A DNA stretch of 64,000 nucleotides from Bactericera cockerelli (GCA_024516035.1 CM044966.1:22479185-22543184); one strand, 5' to 3'; shown: positions 29,422-40,250, counted from the first letter of the stretch. Made by a program: numbers and translations. Notes: generated by a model from the letters alone, not told the origin.

Positions 29422-29964
29422 TTGTCGGTTTTTTTTTTACGAATGGTCTGAACGTAGTGATATGAAGAAAAAAGTTTTATTGTAAATTTACTGTTATTGC
29501 TATTTTTATTGATCCAAGCAGCAAATATTAAGTTTGGCCAATAAAGATGATTTTTATTATTCGAGAGAGACAATTAAATGTATTTCAAGAAACTGTTCAC
29601 TTAACACGTTGAACGCCGAGGCATTTTTGGGGCATGGCTTGAATGGGCCACGCTGATTTCAGGCACTGTCAAAATTTGGGCTGAGGCCCAAATACGGGTT
29701 TCACAGTAGCGCCTAAATTAGAGCTGAATCCGTATTTGGTTTTTACTTTTTAACTTGAACGAAAAAAAAAAAAAAAATTGAGATTCTACATGAAAAAAAA
29801 ATTGCTCGGTGTTCGTACCTTGAAAGTACGGGGCCCCAAAAAAAAGTGGGTCAAACTCAAATATGGATTTCACGGCCTGTCTGAACATTACTGAATACCA
29901 CATATATTATGGGATTCACGGCGTTAATAGTGTTCAAAGAGTTGCTAAAAGGACACATCATATT

Positions 29965-30335
29965 TTACTACTTTTTTAAAGTAATTGTGCCCTGAAACCG
30001 CTTTCGCATTACTTCATGGCATTTTTACTAGTTAAATTCTTATTAGTACTAATTAAATTCGAACCTCGTGATGCTGGCTATTTTTGGCCCCTACCAGGCT
30101 AGGTGGGGTTAATTTGAGTATTTGGTTTGTTAGTTAAACAACAATACTCTACACTCTCTTATTTGGTATTTGGTTGTAGTCCATTGTTGTGCCATGAGTT
30201 AAAAGTGGCGTTAACCAAAAATATAAATAAAAATATAATCATTTAATTTAATGAATTATGTTATGCACATAAGACTGGAGACTGTTAACAAAGATAGTCA
30301 ATTATTTAATGTGGCAATCGTTCGTCTTCAGCTAA
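29965..30335. repeat. SINE-E tail, SINE-B fragments; no gene
   Basis: GAAACCGCTTTCGCATTACT matches the SINE-E tail (minus). GGCTAGGTGGGGTTAATTTG matches the SINE-B body. Confidence 0.55.
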
Positions 30336-30555
30336 ATGGTTGTGCACTGGTAGTCAAGTGGTTGAACGCGCTAGTCTGGTAATCCAGGTAGCGTAGGGAT
30401 CCGTTGGTTGGATCCCACCCAGTGCATGAATTTTTCCTTATTCATTTGAGTTTGTGACCACATAATAATAAGCCTCTGAAGGTTAGGGTGGTAAAGATGC
30501 TTTGAGCATTAACCTCGCCTGGTTGTTACTTTCCAATACAGAGTGTTATTATTAG
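30335..30555 (+). repeat. SINE-A
   Basis: Head GTAGTCAAGTGG, B-box region GTTGGTTGGATCCC, tail ACCTCGCCTGGTTGTTAC. Confidence 0.8.
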
Positions 30556-30559
30556 ACCT

Positions 30560-30725
30560 GTAATAGAGTGTAATATAAACAGGGAGTAGACCAGCATTGG
30601 CTTGGTTCTGGGGGCCCTTGTAAATTATTAGCCTCCTTATAAAAGAGTGGTAGAAGTGCTGAGTCATTCCTCCACTGTCTGGCTACCATCGTTCACGATG
30701 ACGTCACAATATGATGATGATATTA
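30560..30725 (+). repeat. Dispersed CATTGGCTTGG repeat
   Basis: CAGCATTGGCTTGGTTCTGG to ACCATCGTTCACGATGACG, as at 17.5-17.7 kb. Confidence 0.75.
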
Positions 30726-30734
30726 TTATAGGCT

Positions 30735-30997
30735 CCTTTTCATGTCCATTGATTCTATATGGTTATAACGTCCTGACTTGAGACAGTCAGGACGGGGTTT
30801 TACCCTCCATTCGCTGGGAATCGTACCAGCTACCCACATTGACCTCACCCAGCTTATGTAGGTCCGGAATTACCAGCCTCATGTGTACGGAGGAATAGAA
30901 TTTTCTGTGTGAAAAATTTGCTGCGACCGGGATCGAACTCGGGATCTCTGGACTACGGGCAGTAGTCACAACCGTTACGCCACGGAGGTTGGCATAA
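30735..30997 (-). repeat. SINE-B, minus strand
   Basis: TACCCTCCATTCGCTGGGAA through GGGATCGAACTCGGGATCTC to AACCGTTACGCCACGGAGG. Confidence 0.85.
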
Positions 30998-31019
30998 ATT
31001 ATATAATTATATATAAAAT

Positions 31020-31225
31020 TAATAATATAAAAGTTGGCCTGAGCGGATCCGAAAGTACCAGTAAATTGGGGCCGTGTTCCAAAAAGTTGAGGATATCAAA
31101 AAAATGATCTTATAAAGAAATTAATATCCTGAGGCTATGATTCGTCCAGAAATGTGAAAAACTGGGTAGGTCAATTTTTTGACGAATACAATTCCTTATT
31201 GTTCGAAATAAGGAAAGTTAGTTAA
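31020..31225 (+). repeat. Family 2 fragment
   Basis: TCCAAAAAGTTGAGGATATC, then CGTCCAGAAATGTGAAAAAC and a degenerate terminal palindrome. Confidence 0.6.
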
Positions 31226-31370
31226 GTTTTAGTTATCATATTTGTGTTAATCACTTTCGTGATATCACAACTACTCAAACTCGCTTTACTAAATCTACGC
31301 TGAAACCGGGACTTGAACCACCGACCTCCGGGTTACAAGTAGCTACTGAGGTCGGTACGATAAGGAAAGT
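31225..31370 (-). repeat. SINE-C, minus strand
   Basis: TCACTTTCGTGATATCACAA then GGGACTTGAACCACCGACCT. The head is partly rearranged after the B box. Confidence 0.75.
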
Positions 31371-31744
31371 AATTTTATACCTAGGTAATGCTAAAATATC
31401 ATCTACCTTTCTATTGTTATTATCTATCTCTAAATAAATAAAATAATTAACAAATTATTTGGTATGTAAGACAACTTAATATTTGCAGCATATTTATTTT
31501 TTCAAAATTATTATAATGAATGCAACTATATTTTTGTAAAAGAAGAATTGATGTCCCCCAAAAACACCACTTCGTGGTTAACAAGAGGACGAACGCTCAG
31601 TGAAAAAAACTAAAAAAGCTAATACAAATAAATTATATCAATTTATATTTTAGTTGTATAAGCTGTTTGTTTTTTTTAAAAAAAATATTTGTATTTATCT
31701 TTACGTTTTAGTTTTTTAACGGCAATAAAAACTGGCAGTCGCTG

Positions 31745-32330
31745 TATGATTTTTTTTTTGTTGACATTTTCATGGCTTTGCTCTGGCACATAACCAAAAT
31801 TATGTAACGAAATTAAGTGACGAAATTATGTAAAGAAATTATGTAACGAAATTATGTGACGAAATTATGTAACGAAATTATGTAACGAAATATTAAATTG
31901 ACATTTTCAGTGACATTTTCATCGTCTTTGCTCTGGACATAACCAAAATCGGTTAACGAAATGTACGATTATGTACGAATTATGTACGAAGTTATGTAAC
32001 GAAATAAATTTTTATAAAAGAGAAAAAGAAAAAGTATGTGTCATGCCACATTAACGAAATTATTAATTATAAAAAGAGAGAAGAGAAAAAATATGTGTCA
32101 TGAGCACAACGAAATTTGAGTCAGTTAAGTTTTAGACTTGAATAGTAAGTTGAAAATGTCTAATGGTTGCAGATCGTAAAGCAAGCGTTTGACATTTTCA
32201 TGTCTTTGCTTGCACATAACCAAAATTATGTAAAGAAATTATGTAACGAATTAGTGACGAACTTATGTAACGAAAATTAGTGACGAAATTATGTAACGAA
32301 ATTATGTAAGAATAATATTTATGAAAATTA
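31745..32330. repeat. Degraded relative of the 19.3-20.2 kb palindrome
   Basis: Repeated ATTATGTAACGAA units plus TCTTTGCTCTGGCACATAAC and scattered pieces of the arm sequence, with many indels. Confidence 0.7.
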
Positions 32331-33741
32331 TGTAATTTTATTTAAAATTTAATTCTTTTGCAAATAGATTAAATTAATTAGTTTAATTTATTTTTGACTT
32401 GGTCTGGTGTTTTGTGACTACTATCAGTAATGTAAAACCATGAAATATTTTTTTTCCTTTTCAAACAAAATACTCTTTATTTATTTTAATTTTACATAAT
32501 ATAGGTACTACAACAAAAAAATATAGTGAGTTTATGAGGTTCTATTTCCTATTTGATTTTCTTATGTTGTTTGAATTTTACAACGCGACCGCAGATTTTA
32601 TTGCCGTTTAAAATAAAACTTTAAGAGAAATCAAGCTTTGGATGACACCTAGCAAGGAGAAAGAAAGATAACGTAAGAGAAATAATGCAGATAGGAGTGC
32701 AGATAAGTAGCGAGAGGGAAAAGGTGTTTTAATTTGATATATTTGTTTTTAATAGTTTTTAACTCATTTTATAAAGTGGAGCGTTCTTCCTTTTGTTACA
32801 CGATTTGGTGTTTTGGGTTAGTCACTGGACAAAAGAAATTTTGGGATACCAGAGTATCTGATTTGAAGCATTAGACTGTAAAAAATATTATTATTATCAC
32901 TGTAAAAATTTGGAATTTCCGATATTTTCTATTGATTTTATCCCAAGAACTACCTAAATATTGTATTTTTTTTCGATTTTTTTCCCATTGATTGCATCGT
33001 AAGACCTAGGGCAAAAAAAAATCTATCTAATTTACCGAAAAAAAATCTAATTTTTACAATATTGAACCTTGTTTAACCTGAAGTAATGTACTATACGGTT
33101 CCGGGTATTTTTGTGGTGATGGAAGGGAGGGGAGGTTTTAGCGGGTATGGCGCACTGTTTCCAGCGCTGGAACCCATGCACTTCGTCTTGAACCATAGAA
33201 AATTTTGCCTCCTCTCACAAGAAAAAAAAACCTTGTTTAAAACATTAAAAGAGACAAAATTTAAAGAAATAGTAGGTACCTAAATAAACGAGGGAAAAGG
33301 TTGACAGTGAAGGGAGAGTAAAGTGTAAAGAAAGAAGTCAGATGAAATGAAATGAACAAAGCACAGCAGGAGTTTAAAGACCAGAATATTATATTTCTAA
33401 TTTTAACACATTCATGGACATGGACACTTTGGACATGAATGCTATGGCATTCACAAATCTAAGGGGCATACACAAATCCATGTTCGAAACAAAAGGAGAA
33501 ACAATTCAAGCCTTGTCTCGAGACGCTGCTATAACATTCATGGGAGATACAAGCCCTTGATTTTGAATGCTATAGCAGTCATGTCCATATGAGTTGACTT
33601 TGCATTTCGAAAAATGTGAATGCTATAGCAGTTATGTCCATGAACGATTTAAAGCAGCTAGTAGTTTCTTCTTTATTAATTTGTGTGTAACGTCGCTTTC
33701 GACTGCATGGTCTTATCACAACGGGTTGTAGTGGTTTCTTT
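32331..33741. other. No gene recognised; 3' flank of gene E
   Basis: AT-rich. A 26-bp motif, GAATGCTATAGCAGT plus CATGTCCAT, occurs twice at 33560-33645 with diverged forms near 33440. A frame of about 65 codons at 33086 shows no recognisable similarity and sits on low-complexity flanks. Confidence 0.4.
33672..33677 (-). terminator. Polyadenylation signal of gene E
   Basis: AATAAA within TTAATAAAGAAG in transcript sense, 65 nt past the stop. Confidence 0.55.
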
Positions 33742-34640
33742 TCAGAAGTGGAAAATATGTCCAATGAAATGTGCAACATCGTGAGCCGCCTTACCTATGA
33801 AATGCGCTGTGTCCTTAGCGGCTTTAACCACTACTTTACCTGCTCCATATACGGTTTTAACCACTGTTTTACCTGCGTCGTATACGGCTGTAGCCACAAA
33901 TTTCCCTGTGTCTACAACAGCTGTACCTACCCAATTGAGTGCCCCGTCAACGGCGTTCTCTATTGTTTTAATGAAACCTCTCACGTGTGTTTTTGTTTTA
34001 TGATCTAGATGTTCAATTATGCCGTCTATCACTCTCTCTGCGACTTCAAGGGCTACTTCCTGGGCGATTTCCTTTGCTATCCAATATCCAATTGGTATCA
34101 AAATAGGGAAAAATCTACCTGTTGTGTTGGTGTTTTGCAGTGTTCCATTTGTTTTTTTCTGTATGACTCTGATGAGGGTTTTGTTGACCAAATCGGATAG
34201 AACGGTTTCATTAAGATTCTTTAAAACTACTTTCTCAATGTCGGCGGCCAGTTTTCGTTTCTCGTCTTCACTGTTTATCTTCTTCTTGAGTTTCACTCCC
34301 TTGGTCAAATCCTGGAGTACTTCTTCCGTGACATCATGAGCGAACTCTTGCGCAATCTTCTTGACTGCAGAGATAGTTTTGTTGTTGTGAGATGTGCTTA
34401 CAGGTTGGAGTTTGGTACCATTGGTTCTGGTTGTGTTTAGACCTTTGATGGTTAGATTGTATGCTTGTGCTAGCTCTATCATATGACTGTTAATCATGTT
34501 ATCCAGGTATGATCCATTGAGATGGTTGTGTACAACGGTACTGATTTTCTTCAAGAGTTTAGATCTGACAGCCTCAATACTTTTGTTTTGGACGTAGTTC
34601 GCTTCCGGTCCATGGGTTGTTTTTGTTTGTTCGCTGAATG
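33742..34640 (-). CDS. Gene E exon 2: long secreted protein with 11-residue repeats
   Basis: 899 nt after acceptor AATTTTCAG, joining exon 1 in phase 1 (G+CA = Ala) to give 316 aa. Order: a signal peptide to about residue 18; a polar start; residues about 45-185 homologous to gene F and rich in sequons (nine NxS/T including NGS, NLT and NTT); NTTGRF at 189-194 followed by FPILIPIGYWIAKEIAQEV; a charged helix; then six 11-residue repeats at about 248-313, such as VYDAGKTVVKT, VYGAGKVVVKA and AKDTAHFIGKA. Tandem 11-mers of this kind make amphipathic helices in lipid-binding families (apolipoproteins, perilipins, synucleins, LEA proteins), but no homology to those is claimed. There are no mature cysteines. 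Function unknown; lipid or air-water surface binding is inference. Confidence 0.82.
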
Positions 34641-34740
34641 CTGAAAATTACGACAAAATTAATTTGCATATATGTGTGTTTTGCTTGCTAGCCACATGAC
34701 TGGAAGAGGTTGGGTGGAAGAGATTGCCATAACCAATAAG

Positions 34741-34925
34741 CCATAACTCCGTGGCTCAGTGGTTAAGAGCATTGGTTTGCTGACCCGGAGGTTGCGGGTT
34801 CGAATCCCGGCCGGAGCGGAAAATTCTAACCAAGTTTTCCGTTTCCGGAATGGCATGGATGTAAAGGTAAAGTGCCCTGAAGTAATGCGAAAGCGGTTCC
34901 GGGGCACAATTACCTTTTTAACTAA
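34741..34925 (+). repeat. SINE-E, full-length tRNA-derived copy
   Basis: Head ACTCCGTGGCTCAGTGGTTA and GCGGGTTCGAATCCCGGCC; tail GTAAAGGTAAAGTGCCCTGA and an A-run. It lies in the gene E intron. A minus-strand copy is at 57.65 kb. Confidence 0.85.
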
Positions 34926-34929
34926 AAAA

Positions 34930-35385
34930 AAAAAAACCCCACCCTTTAGGATTGTTTGTATTGTTTTAATTTTTGCAATAATTATTCGTACTGTACATAA
35001 TTATTATGACTTTTTATATCTAATAAAGAAATAAATAATAATAATGACTTGCTAGTGGCATGAGAAACGCAGCATGCAGAGGCCACGTAAAATTAGACAC
35101 CATCTGATCAATGAACGTCTTCAATCATGTATATGTATAATAATAATCATAACTCTTTATTGACAAGAATAATATTGACAAAGGGCGTGATTATTGCCTG
35201 AGGCAATCTCTGCCATCAAACCCATGTATGACTTAGTTGTGGTGAAACACAAGGCTTCTTCATTATTTTTCTGGGTAGCGCAGCATTACAAGAGCCTGCT
35301 GCACTTTTCGAATTCTATTACATTTAGGTATTACTTCCAATCAATTTCTAATATCGGAAGTATTGTGTTCGTTTTAGTATAATAA
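34930..35385. repeat. Repeat G pieces and a family 1 end in gene E intron
   Basis: GTATTGTTTTAATTTTTGC and TATCTAATAAAG near 35000, GATTATTGCCTGAGGCAATC near 35190, and ACTTCCAATCAATTTCTAAT near 35333, a family 1 terminus. Confidence 0.55.
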
Positions 35386-35387
35386 AT

Positions 35388-35690
35388 ATAGCGCAAAGTG
35401 CAGAATACCAGACCACCCTCTATCTAACCTTTGTGGACTTTGAAAAGACGTTCGACTCCTTAAGTAGGGACGTCATATGGAAAGCTCTACAGAAATTGAG
35501 AATAGCCCAAAAACTGATAAACATCATCAAAGCCACATACGATCACTAAAGCTGTCGGGTAATACATGAAGGCAAAGTAAGCGACCCGCTTCATGTTAGA
35601 ACGGGAGTTCAGCAAGGTTGTCAAATTTCTCCGATAATCTTTCTCATGGTTTTAGATGGGGTAGTGAGAAAGGTGACAACAACACCGAGA
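35388..35690 (+). pseudogene. RTE-type reverse transcriptase fragment
   Basis: YLTFVDFEKTFDSLSRDVIW is motif A of an RTE-like RT. After a stop, HVRTGVQQGCQISPIIF is motif B. Motif C is missing. It lies sense-opposite to gene E within its intron. Confidence 0.8.
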
Positions 35691-35712
35691 TTTATACGAT
35701 GGAGACTAACCC

Positions 35713-35815
35713 AACATTTAGAACAGGGTTGTCCAACCCGCGTCCCCCGGGCCACATGCGGCCCGCGAGATCCTTTTTGGGGCCCTCTCAGTAAATACAC
35801 AAAGGGGACAACATA
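35713..35815. mobile_element. hAT-type element end
   Basis: CAGGGTTGTCCAACCCGCG and GCGGCCCGCGAG resemble hAT ends. The opposite end was not found, so the limits are uncertain. Confidence 0.45.
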
Positions 35816-36527
35816 GGTCAATTAGTAAAAAAATTAACACAAATTATCGCAAAAACTTTTTTCCCACATTCTACTGTATTACATAAAATCCTGGGAATTT
35901 CTTCCCTCTATTTCCCTGTGAACAAATTCACTGAACTAGTACATTCTTGACTACAATTGTTTTTTTTTTATTATTAATCAGCAAAACAATTTCGATGTAA
36001 TGGTTAGAGAAAAAAGCGGGAGAAAGGGGTTTTGTCCGTTAATTCTCTTATTCATACAGCAAGTAAAATATACTTGGCAGTACGCACTTTTTACTATTAG
36101 CTTCTCACCTTGACGCTCTGAAGTGGTTTCTTCTGAACGAGGTTCTTTTTGGTGCTTATTTACTGAAAAGTGGCTCTACGGCTTTTGCCAGGCATCTTGT
36201 GGATTAAGGCATTATTTGAGCAGCCATTCCAACCACTTTCCAGCAGCTTAATAAAGATCTCTTTCTTTTGAAGCTTTTCAACAGCTTCTGAGAGATGTTC
36301 CTGTTAGTCGCCTTTTATGACAGGGGGAACAACCCGTGTTTTTATTTTTAGCTGAGAGCCACACGGAAAACACTGACTTACTGAATAATTTCTAGATAAT
36401 TACAAAGTTAAAAAAATAACTAAAATAACTCAGAAACTAAAATTGGAAGTGATTCCCGTATTCATTAGCAGATCCCTTTATTAATTTTTTTTATATTAAT
36501 TTCAACTTTTTTTCAAACCCCGTCCCA
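35816..36527. other. No gene recognised (gene E intron)
   Basis: AT-rich with no exon or domain seen. It may include the interior of the hAT remnant. Confidence 0.35.
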
Positions 36528-36968
36528 GTGCAGGATGCCAGAGCCGCCATCGACAGTAACCATCAACTCAAGTGGAGAATCAATATTAGAAATACAAATA
36601 ATAATAAAGGCGTCTTTCATAAAAATCTTTTTATAGTTACAAATAATAGGACCTGGTTCCACAAAGCTCCTGGCTATAGAAAATTTGTAGTTACCCTAAA
36701 TAGGTTAAGGTCAAATCACGCACTTTGCAAGGCTTACCTACATAAAATAAATATTTCCCCGACTGACTTGTGCGACCTTTGTTATGAAAGAGAAGATTTG
36801 GAGCATATCATAATGTGCTGCCAGAAATACCTTCCTAGTAGGAAAATTCTTTTCCAACAAATAGAAAATTATTTAGATAAACCGTTTAATTATAACTCTA
36901 TCTTACGAAATGTAAAATGTTACAATTTTCTTTTTAAATTTTTACAGAGTAACAAAATAATTACGTAA
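36528..36968 (+). pseudogene. LINE ORF C-terminus with zinc-knuckle-like motif
   Basis: 146 codons open. TWFHKAPGYRKFVVTLNRLR followed by CDLCYEREDLEHIIMCC matches the C-terminal region of R1/I/Jockey-like LINEs, where a Cys-x2-Cys ... His ... Cys cluster follows an RLRxGH-like stretch. The 3' UTR and A-run extend to about 37130. The element is 5'-truncated and sits in the gene E intron. Confidence 0.75.
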
Positions 36969-37132
36969 GGCTATATTAATAATTTAACATATTCACCCCC
37001 TTTCATCTGTTCTTTTTCTAACTTCTATATTTATTAATTTTGTTGTACCTTGTTTTTAATTTGTACACAAATTTCAAAATAAAAAGTGGCTGTATGGACT
37101 TATTTTTGGTCCACTGCCAAAAAAAAAAAAAA
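36969..37132 (+). mobile_element. 3' UTR of the same LINE
   Basis: TTGTACCTTGTTTTTAATTT, AAAAGTGGCTGTATGGAC and GGTCCACTGCC plus an A-run, the same as 7625-7750. Confidence 0.8.
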
Positions 37133-37159
37133 CTTTTTTTTGGTAATTTTTTTATACCA

Positions 37160-37490
37160 TATTTGAAATGTGGTGCTATCGTCGAATATTGAATATACCA
37201 TGGGTCGACAAAGTTACAAATCGAGAAGTATTAAGAAGAATGGGCAAAGAACAAGAAGTCATGAAAAGTATTAAAAAGAAAATTACAGTATTTTGGACAC
37301 ATGATGAGCGGAGAAAGATATGCGCTACTCCATCTTGTATTGCAGGGGAAGAAAAAAGGTAGAGGAAGACCTAGAACGAGCTGGATGGAAAATCTCAGAG
37401 ACTGGTTCCAATGTGACAATAAAACACTTTTCAATGCAGCCAAGAACAAGCATCAGATAGACATAATGGTTTCCAACCTCCGATAGGAGT
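37160..37490 (+). pseudogene. RTE-type LINE ORF2 C-terminus
   Basis: RRILNIPWVDKVTNREVLRR, then in another frame GRGRPRTSWMENLRDWF and LFNAAKNKHQ. This is the usual end of RTE-like endonuclease/RT proteins (RISW.DHVTN.EVL, GR.R.SW). A frameshift splits it. Confidence 0.85.
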
Positions 37491-37623
37491 GGAATTTAAA
37501 GAAGAAGATTGTAAATAAAACTTTATTAAATCTGTTTTTTTTTTTTTTTATACTACAAAGAAGTAGAACTCTAAACTGAATAAAACTGAATTATTATTGT
37601 ATTATACATAAGTATACACTTAC

Positions 37624-37675
37624 CGAAACAACTTAAGACCAGTAACACAACAGCTGTCTGGTGGAGAATCTTCAT
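37624..37675 (-). CDS. Gene E exon 1: signal peptide
   Basis: 52 nt coding MKILHQTAVVLLVLSCF plus one base, with donor G|GTAAGT. The intron is 2983 bp. Upstream, AAACTCTCTGAG and CTTCATTGCTA match the upstream region of gene F exon 1; TGTATAGACGG near 37725 is a weak TATA candidate. Confidence 0.78.
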
Positions 37676-37739
37676 TATGATGTTATAGTATGGATGGAGT
37701 AATTTAAATATATTTTCCGTCTATACAAGCTAGCAATGA

Positions 37740-38635
37740 AGGTTTTTCTCAGAGAGTTTACCTCTGAAGACCTCCCTTTGAGAGTGGGAAGAGTTGAAAT
37801 GATATTTTTTTGCTCAATCTTGGAAAGTTATAATAGATTGTGTTCCATAAACTTGGTACTGATTACTAATAAAAAGATCATAAAATATTATAATTTCTCT
37901 TTACATAATAAAATCGAACGTCACCGAGTTCTGTCCCGATCCAACTTTTGGTCAGGTAGAGTACCACGAGTTCTCTCCCGCTCATGTTTTTATCAACACC
38001 GAATTCTCTCCCGTTGCTTGTATTTTTTTACCTGAGTGTATACCTGGGTATATAGCTTAGGCTTAGCAAAAATTTTTATAATAGAAACACTAAACTTATA
38101 AGTATCATTGAATTACACCTGAGGCATGACCTTCTATGTATTTTACCTAACCCCACTATAAACCTGAGGCATTGCCTTCTATTTAATATCCCTAACCCTA
38201 CTATACTCCTGAGACATGGCCTTCTATGTATTTTACCTGACTCTAATATACACTCAAGACATTGCCTTTCATTAGTTAGAGATTTTAAAGATTTCCTTAT
38301 AAAAAGCTGATTCTTATATAAAAATGATAAATTTCTAGTTTCCATTTTCTTTACCTAATGTAAAATCGCATGGTCTTATTTTCTGAAGTGAATTCGTTAT
38401 GAACCATTCTACAAGCCGGACTGAATTCAATATGAACCCTTCCGCAAACCGGAGAGAACTCGGGCAAGAAAAAGTCAACGGGAGAGAACTCATTACCTCC
38501 CCTTGATAAGGTGACTATAAAGCCGGAGTGAATTCGTTATGAACCCTTCCGAAAGCTGGAGAGAACTCGGGCAAGAAAAGGTCAACGGGAGAGAATTCGT
38601 TACCTGCCCACAAAATCAATTTGTTATGCAAGTGT
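37740..38635. repeat. Repeat-rich stretch with GAACTC blocks
   Basis: AACGGGAGAGAACTC / GAATTCGTTATGAACC blocks at 38385-38620 occur in tandem and match inverted GAGTTCTCTCCCG blocks at 37925-38010, bracketing a 45-bp array. A large MITE-like fold-back is possible. Confidence 0.5.
38117..38296 (+). repeat. 45-bp tandem repeat, four copies
   Basis: Units begin CCTGAGGCATGACC or CCTGAGACATGGCC and contain TTCTATGTATTTTACC. The frame read from the minus strand (LRFIVGLGKIHRRPC) is a by-product of the 45-bp period. Confidence 0.85.
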
Positions 38636-38802
38636 TATCAATTAATTTGTTGTGGAGATAGGTTTTATTACCTACTATTAAAAATATTCAGTATTTTTTT
38701 TTATATATCAAAAGTAAAATTATCATTTTAACATAGGTCATTAATTGTTTTAGAAGAAATAAAATATTTTCAGAGCGTTAATATTTTTATAGGTAATATT
38801 GA

Positions 38803-38950
38803 GCGCACGAATAGCTCATTGGTTAAGCACTCGCTTGCCATGTGGAAGGTCCCGGGCTCGAAACCCCGCGCCGACAAATATTTGCTGTATTCAAAATTTG
38901 GTGTGTAAGGGATACCTTCCGGTGCGCTCATGTTCACCCAGCACCTAGGT
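38803..38950 (+). repeat. SINE-D, 3'-truncated
   Basis: AATAGCTCATTGGTTAAGC and GGTCCCGGGCTCGAAACCCC, then TTCCGGTGCGCTCATGTTC. Confidence 0.8.
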
Positions 38951-38954
38951 GCCT

Positions 38955-39655
38955 TTATTTTAAATTTCTTTATCCTATAATAAGGAAAAAGTACATAATT
39001 ATTGTATTCGTCGAAAAAATGACCTACTCAGTTTTTCAATTTTTTTGAACAAATCTTAGCGTCGCGTCGGGATACCTAAAAAGTCGTTTACGTCCATTGG
39101 TCCGTGTGTCTGTGTGTGAACACGATATCTCGAAAACGGTAAGAGACTTGAAATTTGGTATGAATGTTGATTTTATATACCAAACAAACCACGAAACTTT
39201 TGGTTGAAAAATGGTCTGCGGCCGCGGGGCCGCAAAAGTTTCTGGGTAAAGATAAAAATAAACAACTTTTTCTTAAAATTAAAAAATAAAAGAGTTTTAT
39301 TCAGAACATTTTCTTCATGATATTTTTAACTTTTTAGAACGCGGCCCCTATTCACCGGTATTTTCGAGGGTCCCGCTCATACTAACTTTTTTTATTATTA
39401 ATTTATCCTAGATGGATGAAGGTGACTTGTGACATGTCATATCAAATCCATTGATTTTGAGGTGCTGATTACGAATTTGAAATTTATTTTCAGCTTACTG
39501 CTACCTTTGAGTCAACAGTGAATTTTGGTCCCGTTCCCATTCCTATTAGGATAAGGAAAGTCGTGTGATGTTTAAACCAGATTTTTTTAAACGACGTTTA
39601 TTTATTTTTATTGTTGGTGATTCCATTACTTTACCTTCTATAAGATAAGGAAAGT
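38955..39655 (-). repeat. Dispersed repeat family 2, copy at 39 kb
   Basis: CTTTATCCTATAATAAGG palindrome, CGATATCTCGAAAACGG, ACCACGAAACTTTTGGTTG, GTGACATGTCATATCAAATC, and a second palindrome near 39640. Confidence 0.7.
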
Positions 39656-39659
39656 AAAA

Positions 39660-40160
39660 ATATTTTCTACGGTTTTTTTTTAGTGGTTTAACGCGCTTTC
39701 AACTGTGGTCATATCGATGGTTTTAAATTTTGACGCCCTTAAATTTTACATATTTATGCAATGTGGCAAACGAAAATTTTGCTATCGGCCATAGCGTCAG
39801 AAATTGAGTGTTTTATGTTTTGCTTAACGTTTTTCTAACCTCTAGTTCACTTCAGCACCAATAGTTACCATCAGGAGGTTTTACCTTCCATAAGATGGAA
39901 AATCACAAACTTGCTAACCTCCAACCAGTCTGGATAAGGTCGGGAATAGCTAGAGAGATCGTACACCCAAAATTAACTTCTAATAACATCGATACAATTT
40001 GAAGATAGAAACCTTTTTTTTTTTTACTTAATTATTTATTTTCAGATGGTCAGAATGTCTGCACCACGAAGATTTCACTTCGCTGGACGTTACTAAACTT
40101 CGGTGATCCTACGAGAACCGATGCATTCAACGCTGGTTTGCCGTAATTTATATTACCAAG
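39660..40160. other. Repeat fragments; no gene
   Basis: 39860-39940 resembles SINE-B body on the minus strand. 39990-40100 matches one arm of the MITE at 60785-61006 (GATAGAAA...TTACTTAATTATTTATTTTC). Nothing else was recognised. Confidence 0.45.
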
Positions 40161-40164
40161 CTAG

Positions 40165-40250
40165 GACTAGAATGATTCCCATTATTTCAGCAGTAAGCCC
40201 AAGACGTATTATTATGCGAACCCACGACCTCTGGCTGACCAGAACTTTTC
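40165..40250 (-). repeat. SINE-F fragment
   Basis: AGCAGTAAGCCCAAGACGTA then CGAACCCACGACCTCTGG. Confidence 0.65.

Larger units (their letters stand above)
26903..29920. repeat. Segmental duplication, unit D
   Basis: Partner of 22842-26495, in the same orientation, about 4 kb apart start to start. Coding exons, intron repeats and promoter are all duplicated. Confidence 0.85.

Noticed and set aside
33748..34339. Plus-strand frames of 60-106 codons
   Set aside because: Shadows of gene E exon 2.
37736..38035. 99-codon frame beside gene E exon 1
   Set aside because: It reads antisense through the gene E promoter region into GAGTTCTCTCCCG repeats, with no conserved features.
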